A stretch of DNA of 64,000 nucleotides from an uncultured Alphaproteobacteria bacterium (GTDB lineage: Bacteria; Pseudomonadota; Alphaproteobacteria; Rhodobacterales; Rhodobacteraceae), in assembly GCA_902581005.1 (NCBI GenBank), contig CACHMT010000004.1, positions 1 through 64,000 of the forward strand, read 5' to 3'. Position numbers and translations under genes: made by a program. The notes beneath the pieces were generated by a model. The model was not told the DNA's origin, made no database searches, and worked only from the letters and a program-made list of their open reading frames with translations. How positions within the stretch are numbered: position 1 is the first letter of the stretch; the number at the start of each line of letters is the position of its first letter. This document shows, piece by piece, positions 42,094 to 50,527 of the stretch.

Positions 42094-43401
42094 ATGAAAT
42101 TTATAAGGACTAAAGCAGTCGCACTTTTCTTGCTCTTTTTCTCGATATCGCCATCCTTCGCCAAAACAGAGATTCATTGGTGGTATGGAAATAGTGGGTT
42201 CTTGGGAGACGTAATTATAGAAATAGCGAAAAGATTTAATGAGTCTCAAGACGATATCGTAGTTATTCCTACTGGCAAAGGAAGTTATGAAGATAACTTA
42301 TCGGCTACAATTGCAGCTTACAGAGCTGGAGACCATCCACACTATACACAGGTCTACGATGCAGGCGCCGCTATCATGGTTGCTCAAGTGAAAAATGGAG
42401 TGGTAATTGGTTTTGAAGAAATGGGGGAAAAATACGGCATAGACGTAAATGCAGACAACTACATTCCCCAAGTAAAAAACTTTTATGCCGATGCTGATGG
42501 CAAAATGATTGGAGTACCCTTTAATAGTTCAACATGTATCATGTATGCAAACATGGATATACTGAAAAAAGTTGGAGTTGACGTACCGACGACTTATGAG
42601 GAATTTGAAGAAATAGCTCAAAAGATTAAAGACGCAGGATACATTCCGCTCGTTCAAAGTCATGATCCCTGGATTTGGACTGAAAACTTTTTTTCAAGGC
42701 ACAATTTATTAATGACAGATGGAAACAATGGATTTGATGACGTTCCAACCAAAACTTTGTTCTCTGAAACTCCGGAGTTTATAACTCATTGGACAAAGGT
42801 AAAAGAATGGCATGATAAAGGTTGGTATGCCTACAAGGGAAGAGGATGGGGTGATAACCAAGCTCCGTTTAACGCAGGTGAAGCGGCTTTTTGGTTTGGC
42901 TCTTCTGGTTCTTTTGGTGGAATAAAGGATTTACCAATTAATTTTACTACCAATCAAATTCCTTACTGGAGCTCAATTACAGGCGGCAAGGCATATCCCA
43001 CTTTTATCGGTGGCGCGGCAAACTGGATCTTAAATGGCCATACTGAAGAGGAATACGCTGCGCTAGCAAAGTTCATCAAGTTTATGGGCTCACCCGAAAT
43101 GGACCTTTATTATCATAATACTACTGGTTATACAGTCGTGACCAAAGGTGGTGGACAGCTTGCAGAAACAATAAATTTTTACAGAACTTCACCGTATCAT
43201 AAAACCGCTCCAGAACAGTTAAATCTGGAAGGCGCAACTATTCCTGGTGGATATAGGGCAGGAAATTGGCCACAAATAAGGGAGGTTATTTATGAGAATT
43301 TCCCAAAAATCTTGACTGGTGAGCTTTCAGTAGAAGAAGCTATGAAAAGAACCGATGAAGGAGCATCAAAATTGCTTGCTCAGTTTGCTAAGACTTTGTA
43401 A
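42094..43401 (+). CDS. ugpB: sn-Glycerol-3-phosphate/glycerophosphodiester-binding protein
   Basis: 435 aa with a signal peptide (MKFIRTKAVALFLLFFSISPSFA). The mature sequence begins KTEIHWWYGNSG and shows UgpB features: SYEDNLSATIAAYRAGDHPHYTQVYD, PFNSSTCIMYAN, and TIPGGYRAGNWPQIREV near the end. UgpB captures glycerol-3-phosphate and glycerophosphodiesters for uptake. It heads the ugpBAEC operon with an AAGGATAT Shine-Dalgarno and a Pho-box-like array upstream. Confidence 0.93.
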   Translation: MKFIRTKAVALFLLFFSISPSFAKTEIHWWYGNSGFLGDVIIEIAKRFNESQDDIVVIPTGKGSYEDNLSATIAAYRAGDHPHYTQVYDAGAAIMVAQVKNGVVIGFEEMGEKYGIDVNADNYIPQVKNFYADADGKMIGVPFNSSTCIMYANMDILKKVGVDVPTTYEEFEEIAQKIKDAGYIPLVQSHDPWIWTENFFSRHNLLMTDGNNGFDDVPTKTLFSETPEFITHWTKVKEWHDKGWYAYKGRGWGDNQAPFNAGEAAFWFGSSGSFGGIKDLPINFTTNQIPYWSSITGGKAYPTFIGGAANWILNGHTEEEYAALAKFIKFMGSPEMDLYYHNTTGYTVVTKGGGQLAETINFYRTSPYHKTAPEQLNLEGATIPGGYRAGNWPQIREVIYENFPKILTGELSVEEAMKRTDEGASKLLAQFAKTL

Positions 43402-43419
43402 GCCAATCAAAAATAATAT

Positions 43420-43448
43420 GGAGGGAGGGGTTTTCCTCCCTCCTTTTT
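43420..43448 (+). terminator. Intercistronic terminator/attenuator between ugpB and ugpA
   Basis: A 9-bp G-C-rich stem, GGAGGGAGG with CCTCCCTCC, a 6-base loop and a run of five T, lying 18 bases after ugpB. It has intrinsic-terminator form yet the operon continues, so partial termination probably keeps ugpB above the permeases. The ugpA ATG starts four bases after the T run and has no purine-rich Shine-Dalgarno of its own. Confidence 0.82.
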
Positions 43449-43452
43449 GCTA

Positions 43453-44331
43453 ATGAAAAAAGTACAATTTAAATCCAAATATACCCAATATATTTTTTTA
43501 GCTCCAACGCTAATAATTATATCAATTTTTCTTTATCTTCCTATAGTGCAAACGTTTAGAGATGCATTCACGACGCAAGATGCGTTCGGCTTCGGTAGGT
43601 TTTTTGCAGGATGGGACAACTTTAAATTTGTGCTATCAGATCCCTCATATCTTGTAGCACTTAAATTCACTTTTATTTACATATTTGTCATAACTGTTAT
43701 CTCTTGCTCTTTAGGGCTGTTATTGGCGGTTCAGGCCAATAAAGTTATACATGGAAAAAGCGCTTACAAGACCCTTTTGATTTGGCCGTATGCTATAGCT
43801 CCTGCAGTTGTTGGGGTAACTGCTCAATATTTTTTTAGCGAAAGGTTTGGTATCCTATATGCTCTATTTAATTCTCTATGGGGGTTTGACTGGACCGCAA
43901 ATATTTTTGATGCCTATATCTACTTATTCATAGCGGGATCTTGGAAACAAATCAGCGCGAACTTTATTTTTTTTCTTGCCGGGTTGCAAACGATACAAAA
44001 ATCAGTTATCGAAGCTTCTTTAATTGATTGCAGAAGCAGTCTGCGTCGGTTCTGGACAATCACTTTCCCCCTACTAATGCCAACAACGTTCTTTCTCGTG
44101 ATTATCAATATCACTTATGGTTTTTTCGACACCTTCGGGATTATTGATACTACGACGATTGGAGCGCCTTCAGGGGAAACTAAAACTCTAGTATATAAAG
44201 CATATATAGACGGTTTTCGAGGATTAGATTTGGGAGCTGCGGGTGCTCAGTCAATAATTATGATGCTATTAGTACTCATCATAACAATAATTCAGTTTCG
44301 TTACATAGAAAGGAGGATTCACTACAATTGA
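43453..44331 (+). CDS. ugpA: Glycerol-3-phosphate ABC transporter permease
   Basis: 292 aa from the ATG at 43453. Six membrane helices of the MalF/UgpA type, beginning YIFLAPTLIIISIFLYLPIV; YAIAPAVVGVTAQYFF and the EAA loop EASLIDCRSSLRRFWTITFPLLMP are typical. It lies 51 bases after ugpB, the attenuator between, and overlaps ugpE by four bases. Confidence 0.93.
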   Translation: MKKVQFKSKYTQYIFLAPTLIIISIFLYLPIVQTFRDAFTTQDAFGFGRFFAGWDNFKFVLSDPSYLVALKFTFIYIFVITVISCSLGLLLAVQANKVIHGKSAYKTLLIWPYAIAPAVVGVTAQYFFSERFGILYALFNSLWGFDWTANIFDAYIYLFIAGSWKQISANFIFFLAGLQTIQKSVIEASLIDCRSSLRRFWTITFPLLMPTTFFLVIINITYGFFDTFGIIDTTTIGAPSGETKTLVYKAYIDGFRGLDLGAAGAQSIIMMLLVLIITIIQFRYIERRIHYN

Positions 44332-45182
44332 TGATCAATCGTCTTACTCAAATGTTTGCACACTTTATATTACTATTGGGAGTTTTACTTATGGTAATTC
44401 CTATTTGGCTAGCCTTTACAAGCTCAACCCATGATAATGTGACCCTAATAACAGAAGGGATGCAGTGGTACCCAGGACCTCTATTTATCGAAAATTATGA
44501 CGAGGTGTTGAACGAAAAAGGGGGGTTTTCAGAAGAAATAACAGCTACTGGCATGCTGATAAATAGTTTTATAATGGGGCTAGGGATCGCCACACTTAAG
44601 GTTATTATTTCGATGATGGCTGCTTATTCACTCGTTTATTTCCGATTTAGATTAGCCACACCCATTTTCTGGTTTATCTTCATAACTTTGTTAGTTCCCT
44701 TAGAGGTCAGAATATTTCCCAGCTACAAAATTGTATCTGATATAGGCTTGACAAACAGCTATACTGGCCTCGTACTCCCATTAGTTGCCTCGGCAACTGC
44801 AGTTTTTTTCTTTAGACAATTTTATAAGTCAGTTCCTGATGAACTTCTTGAGTCAGCCAAGCTTGATGGAGCTAATAGCTGGAGATTTTTTATTGACTTT
44901 TTAGTGCCCCTTTCAAAAACGATGATTGCAGCGATGTTTATTTTTATGTTTGTTTTTGGATACAGCCAATACTTATGGCCTCTTTTAATGACTACTGATG
45001 AGAAGTACTGGACAGTTGTAATGGGGATGAAATTAATCTATGTCGAATTATACGAAGGTGTGTCTTTACCCAGAGTGGGGCAAAGGTTTGCGTATATTAT
45101 ACTATCAATAATACCGCCCGTTCTCATTGTTGTTTTGTTGCAACGTTGGTTTATTAAGGGTCTTATACAAACGGAGAAGTGA
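44328..45182 (+). CDS. ugpE: Glycerol-3-phosphate ABC transporter permease
   Basis: 284 aa, MalG/UgpE type. Six membrane helices, LVPLEVRIFPSYKIVSDIGL, and the EAA loop ESAKLDGANSWRFFIDFLVPLSKT. Start: a TTG at 44328 or the ATG at 44331; AGGAGG at 44311-44316 serves either. It ends directly before ugpC. Confidence 0.93.
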   Translation: MMINRLTQMFAHFILLLGVLLMVIPIWLAFTSSTHDNVTLITEGMQWYPGPLFIENYDEVLNEKGGFSEEITATGMLINSFIMGLGIATLKVIISMMAAYSLVYFRFRLATPIFWFIFITLLVPLEVRIFPSYKIVSDIGLTNSYTGLVLPLVASATAVFFFRQFYKSVPDELLESAKLDGANSWRFFIDFLVPLSKTMIAAMFIFMFVFGYSQYLWPLLMTTDEKYWTVVMGMKLIYVELYEGVSLPRVGQRFAYIILSIIPPVLIVVLLQRWFIKGLIQTEK

Positions 45183-46238
45183 ATGAGTTTTATAAACCTT
45201 AAGAACGTTGTAAAAGTATATCCAGATGGAACCCAGGCTATTTTCAACTCTTCTTTATCGATTGAGAAGGGTGAATTAGTTGTCTTTGTTGGGCCCAGCG
45301 GTTGTGGAAAGTCAACATTACTTAGAATGATAGCTGGGTTAGAAGACGTAACGGATGGAGAAATAGACCTAGATGGAAACAGAATTAATGAAATAGACCC
45401 CTCTGAGAGGGATATAGCAATGGTTTTCCAGAATTATGCCTTATACCCCCATATGTCAGTCTATAATAATATTGCTTATGGCCTAAGAAGTAGAGGAATA
45501 AAAAAACTGGAAATAGAAGCACAGGTTACAAATGTTTCAGAATTACTTCAAATTGGCGATCTATTGAGTAAAAAACCAGGTCAACTATCAGGAGGACAAA
45601 GACAACGCGTTGCCATGGGGAGAGCAATAGCTCGTGATCCAAAAGTATTTTTATTCGATGAACCACTTTCAAATTTAGACGCAAAACTACGGGTCCAGGT
45701 GCGACTGGAAATAAAAAAATTACAAAGAAAAATGGGAACGACTAGTATTTTCGTTACTCATGATCAAACTGAAGCAATGACCCTGGGTGATCGATTAGTT
45801 GTTATGAATAAAGGAGTGATGGAGCAAGTGGGTACTCCAATGGAAATTTATTATCACCCCAAAACTAAATTTGTAGCAGAATTTATCGGCACTCCTAGCA
45901 TGAATTTCATCACAGGCAGTATAAAAGATAAGACCTTTAAAGCTTCGAGTTTCGCAATACCAGCTAAATATGAAGATAAAGATGATGTTATCCTAGGAGT
46001 GAGGCCTGAAGATATATCAATCACTAAAGCTACAACCGGTGTCAAATGTAAGGTGGAGCTTATTGAAAAACTTGGTTCGAGTACCGTCATATACTGTGTT
46101 GATATGAAGGAAAATCAACTTTGCGTAAGTACTCAATCACGTGCTAGCGTGGAGGTAGGAGACACCATACACATATCTACAAATAATAAAGCCTTGCATT
46201 TTTTTGATAGGGAAACTTCTAAAGCGTTAACTAAATAG
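45183..46238 (+). CDS. ugpC: Glycerol-3-phosphate ABC transporter ATP-binding protein
   Basis: 351 aa. Walker A GPSGCGKSTLLRM, Q-loop region MVFQNYALYPHM, signature LSGGQRQRVAMGRA, Walker B VFLFDEPLSN, and a C-terminal OB (TOBE) domain of about 110 residues typical of MalK/UgpC. It energises UgpAE and closes the ugpBAEC operon with no gap after ugpE. Confidence 0.95.
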   Translation: MSFINLKNVVKVYPDGTQAIFNSSLSIEKGELVVFVGPSGCGKSTLLRMIAGLEDVTDGEIDLDGNRINEIDPSERDIAMVFQNYALYPHMSVYNNIAYGLRSRGIKKLEIEAQVTNVSELLQIGDLLSKKPGQLSGGQRQRVAMGRAIARDPKVFLFDEPLSNLDAKLRVQVRLEIKKLQRKMGTTSIFVTHDQTEAMTLGDRLVVMNKGVMEQVGTPMEIYYHPKTKFVAEFIGTPSMNFITGSIKDKTFKASSFAIPAKYEDKDDVILGVRPEDISITKATTGVKCKVELIEKLGSSTVIYCVDMKENQLCVSTQSRASVEVGDTIHISTNNKALHFFDRETSKALTK

Positions 46239-46421
46239 ATTTCTGTAAGCTTTTTCGCCTTATTATTGAAGAGAGACAAGGGCATCTTAGTTCATTTGAC
46301 AAACAACAAAAGAATTAAATGCTAATTGTTTAATCTATAAGCATAGTTTGTACCCATACAAATAGGTAAAAAATAAGGACGATGTTTTGCTTGTTCTTGC
46401 TTTAAGTTACATTCCGTTGTC

Positions 46422-47249
46422 TTAAAAAGCCAGCCCTCTTTCGCTGAGATAAGAAAATGCTATTGGTATTTCTCCATAGTTTTTGAGTTCTAGGATTAAA
46501 TGTGGGTTGCTCTCTAAGAAACTTAGGGATTGGAAAACAGAATGCCAATTAATTGTTCCATTGCCGGGTGCTTGGTGTCGGTCTGCATAACCATCACCAT
46601 CTTGAATATGAACATGCTTCAATAGATTGCCTGCGTCTTCAACAAAAATATCGACGGGTGGGGCTTTAGAAGCAAGCCCTGCTATATGTGCATGCCCAGT
46701 ATCTATCGAAAGCTTTAGAGAATTAGATTCAATGCTCTCAACTAGCTGCCTTCTAGTCTGTGGATTGATATCCTTAATATTTTCCATAACCAACTCGACT
46801 CCTTCATTTTCTGCAATCTTTAGAGCTGGAGAAATAATTCTTGCTACTACGTCAAAGACTTGTTCCAATGCTCGCTTACCATTGTAGATATTGAATCTAT
46901 TAAATTCGTGCCAGTTATCAAATGGTGAGTGCATAACCATTTGTATCGCACCGGTTTCTGCTGCTGCTTCTACCCCTTGACAAAGTCTTTTAGAGATTAC
47001 TTTTGCAACCTCAGAGTCAAAGCAAGAAAAGTCTAAACCCCAAAATGGGCCATGCACCCCCAGTCTTCCATTAAACCCTTTCAGTTTCTTTTTAGCAGTT
47101 TGAGCAATATTTTTCCAATCTTCGTTTATGTAAATTTCATTGCTGACGAAATCTTGAAGTTCTAAATCTCTTTCATCATCGAATAACCAAGGTTTATGAT
47201 TTTCAACTTCACTTATTGGCATTGCCGCCCCAATTTTAAATGGTTTCAT
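46422..47249 (-). CDS. Sugar phosphate isomerase/epimerase family (TIM barrel)
   Basis: 275 aa, AP-endonuclease-2/xylose-isomerase-like barrel. Metal-ligand regions are visible: VMENIKDI with Glu, LSIDTGHAHIAGL with Asp and His, HVHIQDGDGYADRHQAPGNG, and LILELKNYGEI. The reaction is unknown. It has a strong AAAGGAG Shine-Dalgarno. Its position next to ugpBAEC and a Pho-box-like array in front of it suggest use of an organophosphate-derived sugar or polyol during phosphate stress (inference). Confidence 0.8.
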   Translation of the reverse strand: MKPFKIGAAMPISEVENHKPWLFDDERDLELQDFVSNEIYINEDWKNIAQTAKKKLKGFNGRLGVHGPFWGLDFSCFDSEVAKVISKRLCQGVEAAAETGAIQMVMHSPFDNWHEFNRFNIYNGKRALEQVFDVVARIISPALKIAENEGVELVMENIKDINPQTRRQLVESIESNSLKLSIDTGHAHIAGLASKAPPVDIFVEDAGNLLKHVHIQDGDGYADRHQAPGNGTINWHSVFQSLSFLESNPHLILELKNYGEIPIAFSYLSERGLAF

Positions 47250-47270
47250 CTGAGATCTCCTTTTAAGGTC

Positions 47271-47314
47271 AGCATTTTCCAGTTTTATTACAAAAAAATG
47301 AAAATTTTATCAAA
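47271..47314 (-). promoter_or_regulatory. Pho-box-like repeats upstream of the isomerase gene
   Basis: Read on the minus strand, four abutting 11-bp units TTTGATAAAAT, TTTCATTTTTT, TGTAATAAAAC, TGGAAAATGCT. The third matches TGTCATAAATC at 9 of 11 positions. They lie 22-65 bases before the ATG. The last unit overlaps the expected -10, so only units 1-3 may matter. Confidence 0.45.
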
Positions 47315-47436
47315 AATTTCTAATTATTTATGTCGCTTTTTTAAAATAAAATTTACTTATTAGTAAGCAAAAAAGATAAACTTCAATAATCGGATACAAT
47401 GTTAAAAGACTAGAAAAGCAAAAGAGAAAAAATTGA

Positions 47437-48093
47437 ATGACATATAAAAAAAACATAGCAGAGTTTATAGGTACCTCTTTTTTATTAGGGACGATAGTCG
47501 GCTCAGGCATAATGAGTGAAAGGCTTTCAGCAGGAATTGAGTCTTTGGCTTTATTAGGAAATACCATAGCTACAGGGGCGATTTTATTTGTTATGATCAC
47601 AATTCTAGCTCCAGTTTCGGGCGCTCACTTCAATCCAGCTGTATCACTAGTTATGCGTTTAAGAGGGAATCTTAATAATGTTGAGCTTTCTACATACTTA
47701 CTTTCCCAAATAGCGGGATCAGTTTTTGGAACCTGGGTTGCTCATTTTATGTTTGATGTAAGTATCATACAATTTTCGTCAAAGATAAGAACGGGCTCAC
47801 CAATTTATATTGCCGAGTTCGTTGCGACTTTTGGCCTAATTTTTACTATATTGCTAGGATCAAGATATAGTCCCAGAAAGGTACCCGCATTAGTAGGCTT
47901 ATATATAACAGGTGCTTATTGGTTCACCTCTTCTACCAGTTTTGCTAACCCAGCAGTAACATTCGCTAGGACCTTGACGGATACATTTTCAGGCATTAAT
48001 TTCTCTGATCTTCCCTTTTTTATATTATTTCAAGTATTAGGTGGAGTTTCTGCACTTACTGTTTGTAACCTAATTGAAAATGGTAGGAAATGA
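47437..48093 (+). CDS. Aquaporin/MIP-family channel (GlpF/AqpS-like)
   Basis: 218 aa, six helices with both half-helix motifs: FNPAVSLVM is a normal NPA, and FANPAVTFAR the second. The short length, MTYKKNIAEFIGTSFLLGTIVGSGIM start and residues around the second NPA fit the AqpS-like group that conducts arsenite or small polyols rather than orthodox water channels. It lies beside the isomerase and phn genes. A phosphate-stress role (glycerol efflux or arsenic detoxification caused by arsenate entering through phosphate systems) is inference. Confidence 0.88.
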   Translation: MTYKKNIAEFIGTSFLLGTIVGSGIMSERLSAGIESLALLGNTIATGAILFVMITILAPVSGAHFNPAVSLVMRLRGNLNNVELSTYLLSQIAGSVFGTWVAHFMFDVSIIQFSSKIRTGSPIYIAEFVATFGLIFTILLGSRYSPRKVPALVGLYITGAYWFTSSTSFANPAVTFARTLTDTFSGINFSDLPFFILFQVLGGVSALTVCNLIENGRK

Positions 48094-48167
48094 TGTTATG
48101 CGGTTGAATTAGGCGGACCTCTTATGTTTGTATACTATAAAAAGGCGCCCTAATTTACTCATTTAAG

Positions 48168-48833
48168 CTACAGCTTTTCGACCATCAGATGCCAATGCCA
48201 TGAGTTTGGTTTATCATGTTCTTGCATAGTAAGCCGATTAAATTCAAAATCCTTAAATATCGACGTTAATTCGTTGGCAGTACAATAATAATGAGGATGA
48301 GCCTTATCGCTTTCAGAGTCTGAATTGACAATCCAAGTGTTTGTGGAAATCTCTTTGCAATCGAATTCACTTTTTAAAAGGTCAATTCTTTTCTTAGGGA
48401 GCATGGTTCCATGAAACGTGCCTCCAGGTTTCAGTACTCTTTTTATCTCATTTACAGTATCGATTAAAATATTGTGATTACCATGGTAAATCACATTCCA
48501 CGATAACACGTGATCGAAGTAATCATTAGCAAAGGGTAATTGATCCATTTTTCCAAGTACTGTTTTTATAGAAACACTTTTTTCTTTTCCTAACTGCTCA
48601 ATAGAAGCAAGTCCACTTTCTGCTGCATCAAAAGCAGTAACCTCACAACCGTTTTCCGCAAAAGGAAGGCTATGCCGGCCTACCCCGGCACCGAGATCTA
48701 AAACCTTTTTAGATGGCCCGATATTTTCGAAAGTTGCGAGCACCTCTGGCTCAGCTACAGTCCATTTCTCGGTAACAATTTTATTATCCCATTCAGTATT
48801 CCAATACTGATACGCCGTATCTGTTTTTGACAT
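48168..48833 (-). CDS. Class I SAM-dependent methyltransferase in the phnDCE operon
   Basis: 221 aa from the ATG at 48833 (AAGG seven bases before it). SAM motif I is VLDLGAGVGRHSLPF, then AFDAAESG, DYFDHVLSWNVIYHG and KPGGTFHGTM. The methyl acceptor is unknown; it lacks the conserved cysteines of arsenite methyltransferase ArsM. It follows phnE after 26 bases and should be cotranscribed with phosphonate uptake genes, an unusual position (see findings). Confidence 0.8.
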   Translation of the reverse strand: MSKTDTAYQYWNTEWDNKIVTEKWTVAEPEVLATFENIGPSKKVLDLGAGVGRHSLPFAENGCEVTAFDAAESGLASIEQLGKEKSVSIKTVLGKMDQLPFANDYFDHVLSWNVIYHGNHNILIDTVNEIKRVLKPGGTFHGTMLPKKRIDLLKSEFDCKEISTNTWIVNSDSESDKAHPHYYCTANELTSIFKDFEFNRLTMQEHDKPNSWHWHLMVEKL

Positions 48834-48859
48834 TTTTCTACCTTTCTTTTCCAAATGCG

Positions 48860-49705
48860 TTATTTCCCACTCTTAACAGATCCATCAAGTATCTTTAAGC
48901 GAGCATAACTGCTAATTTGTTCTACGAACAATATTAAAACAAACATTAAGCCTATTACTACAACAGCTCTATCGTAAGCCATCCAATTAAAAAGACTGTT
49001 TAATTCCATTCCGATTCCACCAGCACCAACTAGACCTAACACCACTGATCCTCTTACAGACTTTTCTAAGGCGAAAAGCGATGTCGTTATAAAGCCAGGC
49101 ATGGCGGCAGGAATGATTGCTGAAAAAGTACTGTCTAGCTTTGACGCTCCACTACTCTCTATACCTTCAGCTGCACTCCTTTCAACATCCTCCATCTCTT
49201 CAGCAAAAAATCTACCTACAAATCCTATTGTGTCTATTGCAATCGTTAATGTGCCTGCAAAAGCTCCAAGCCCTACAACCATTACAAATATTATTGCCCA
49301 TACTAAATCAGGTATTGTTCGCATAAATGTTATTAGAAACTTTGCAACTACTTGAAGCATTCTTGCCGGGATGCTATTTCCGAATAAGCCTCTTGAGGCC
49401 ATCAGCGCAAATAAAAAACCTACAATTATTCCTAAAAACGTACCAAAAATTGCCATTTGAGCCGTCTCAATTAAGAGCAAAATATACCTGTTAAAATCAT
49501 TCCAGCTTAATCTATGCTCGCTAATAGGAGGAAAGGCTTCACTGAGAAACCTACCAATGTACTCACTGCTTCCAAATAATTTGCTAAAGGAAAAACCGGA
49601 GCCATCAAGAGCCCACACCATAATCAAAAAGAAAACAATAATGGACATATATTGAAAGGATGAGATTTGTTCAAATCTTTTTGGGGTTTTCATTTTTTGG
49701 TTCAT
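48860..49705 (-). CDS. phnE: Phosphonate ABC transporter permease
   Basis: 281 aa. PhnE features: SWNDFNRYILLLIETAQMAIFGT, VAKFLITFMRTIPDLVWAIIFV, and EAA loop EGIESSGASKLDSTFSAIIPAAMPG, plus GLVGAGGIGMEL near the end. Six helices. It is the third gene of phnD-phnC-phnE, five bases after phnC. Confidence 0.95.
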   Translation of the reverse strand: MNQKMKTPKRFEQISSFQYMSIIVFFLIMVWALDGSGFSFSKLFGSSEYIGRFLSEAFPPISEHRLSWNDFNRYILLLIETAQMAIFGTFLGIIVGFLFALMASRGLFGNSIPARMLQVVAKFLITFMRTIPDLVWAIIFVMVVGLGAFAGTLTIAIDTIGFVGRFFAEEMEDVERSAAEGIESSGASKLDSTFSAIIPAAMPGFITTSLFALEKSVRGSVVLGLVGAGGIGMELNSLFNWMAYDRAVVVIGLMFVLILFVEQISSYARLKILDGSVKSGK

Positions 49706-49710
49706 ATCAA

Positions 49711-50478
49711 TTAAACGAATCTTACAGAGCTGTCGTATTGTGCAATTAATTTTTTTTGATCTATCATTTTACTTGCTTTGAAGAAACTTATTTCACCGTC
49801 TTTTAAAGCTAAAACTTTGTCAGAATATTTTACTGCATCTTCAACATTGTGGGAGGTAAATATGACTGTCATCTTTTCTTTTTTACATAGTTCTGTGAGA
49901 AGCTCCATAACTGTTTTTGCAGCTACTGGGTCAAGGCTAGCGACTGGCTCATCAGCAAGTAATAATTTGGGTTTTTGCATCAGAACTCTTGCTATTGCAA
50001 CTCTTTGAGATTGCCCTCCTGAAAGGGTGTCAACTCGTTTCATCGCAAGGTGAGATAAATTCACCTTCCGTAGGCAATCCATTGCCCTTGACCTAGAAGC
50101 TTGGGGTGCCAGAAAATGAAACCATCGTGTTACTCCCTTTAAACCGCTAGTGATATTTCCAAAATCTCCATGAATAACATTAGACAACACACTCAGTCGA
50201 GGAACTAGATTATGCCGTTGAAAAATAAACCCTACATCTCTTCGTATTTGTCGTAGCCGATGACTATTTAAATTTGTTATTTCCTTGTCAAAAACTTTGA
50301 TACTTCCACTCGATGGCTCAATTAAGCGGCTGCAACATCTCAGCAAGGTAGATTTACCTGCTCCATTAGAACCAATTATCGCTAATAAACTTTGCGAATT
50401 AACGCTAAAAGAAAGACCTTTTAATACAGATTCGCTACCGAAGCTTTTTTTTAAATCTTTTATTTCTAAATCAATCAT
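49711..50478 (-). CDS. phnC: Phosphonate ABC transporter ATP-binding protein
   Basis: 255 aa. Walker A IGSNGAGKSTLLRC, FIFQRHNLVPRLSVLSNV (PhnC-typical), signature LSGGQSQRVAIAR, Walker B LLLADEPVASLDP. It powers PhnE. It is separated from phnD by a 49-base gap holding a stem-loop. Confidence 0.95.
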   Translation of the reverse strand: MIDLEIKDLKKSFGSESVLKGLSFSVNSQSLLAIIGSNGAGKSTLLRCCSRLIEPSSGSIKVFDKEITNLNSHRLRQIRRDVGFIFQRHNLVPRLSVLSNVIHGDFGNITSGLKGVTRWFHFLAPQASRSRAMDCLRKVNLSHLAMKRVDTLSGGQSQRVAIARVLMQKPKLLLADEPVASLDPVAAKTVMELLTELCKKEKMTVIFTSHNVEDAVKYSDKVLALKDGEISFFKASKMIDQKKLIAQYDSSVRFV

Positions 50479-50484
50479 ATATCA

Positions 50485-50510
50485 AGCGCCCTATACTAGC
50501 ATAGAGCGCT
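50485..50510 (-). other. Intercistronic stem-loop between phnD and phnC
   Basis: AGCGC and GCGCT close an outer stem, with CTAT/ATAG pairs inside (loop CTAGC). No T run follows in the direction of transcription. Like the hairpins after the two other substrate-binding protein genes here, it probably stabilises the upstream phnD message. Confidence 0.6.
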
Positions 50511-50527
50511 CTCCATACATCTATGGA

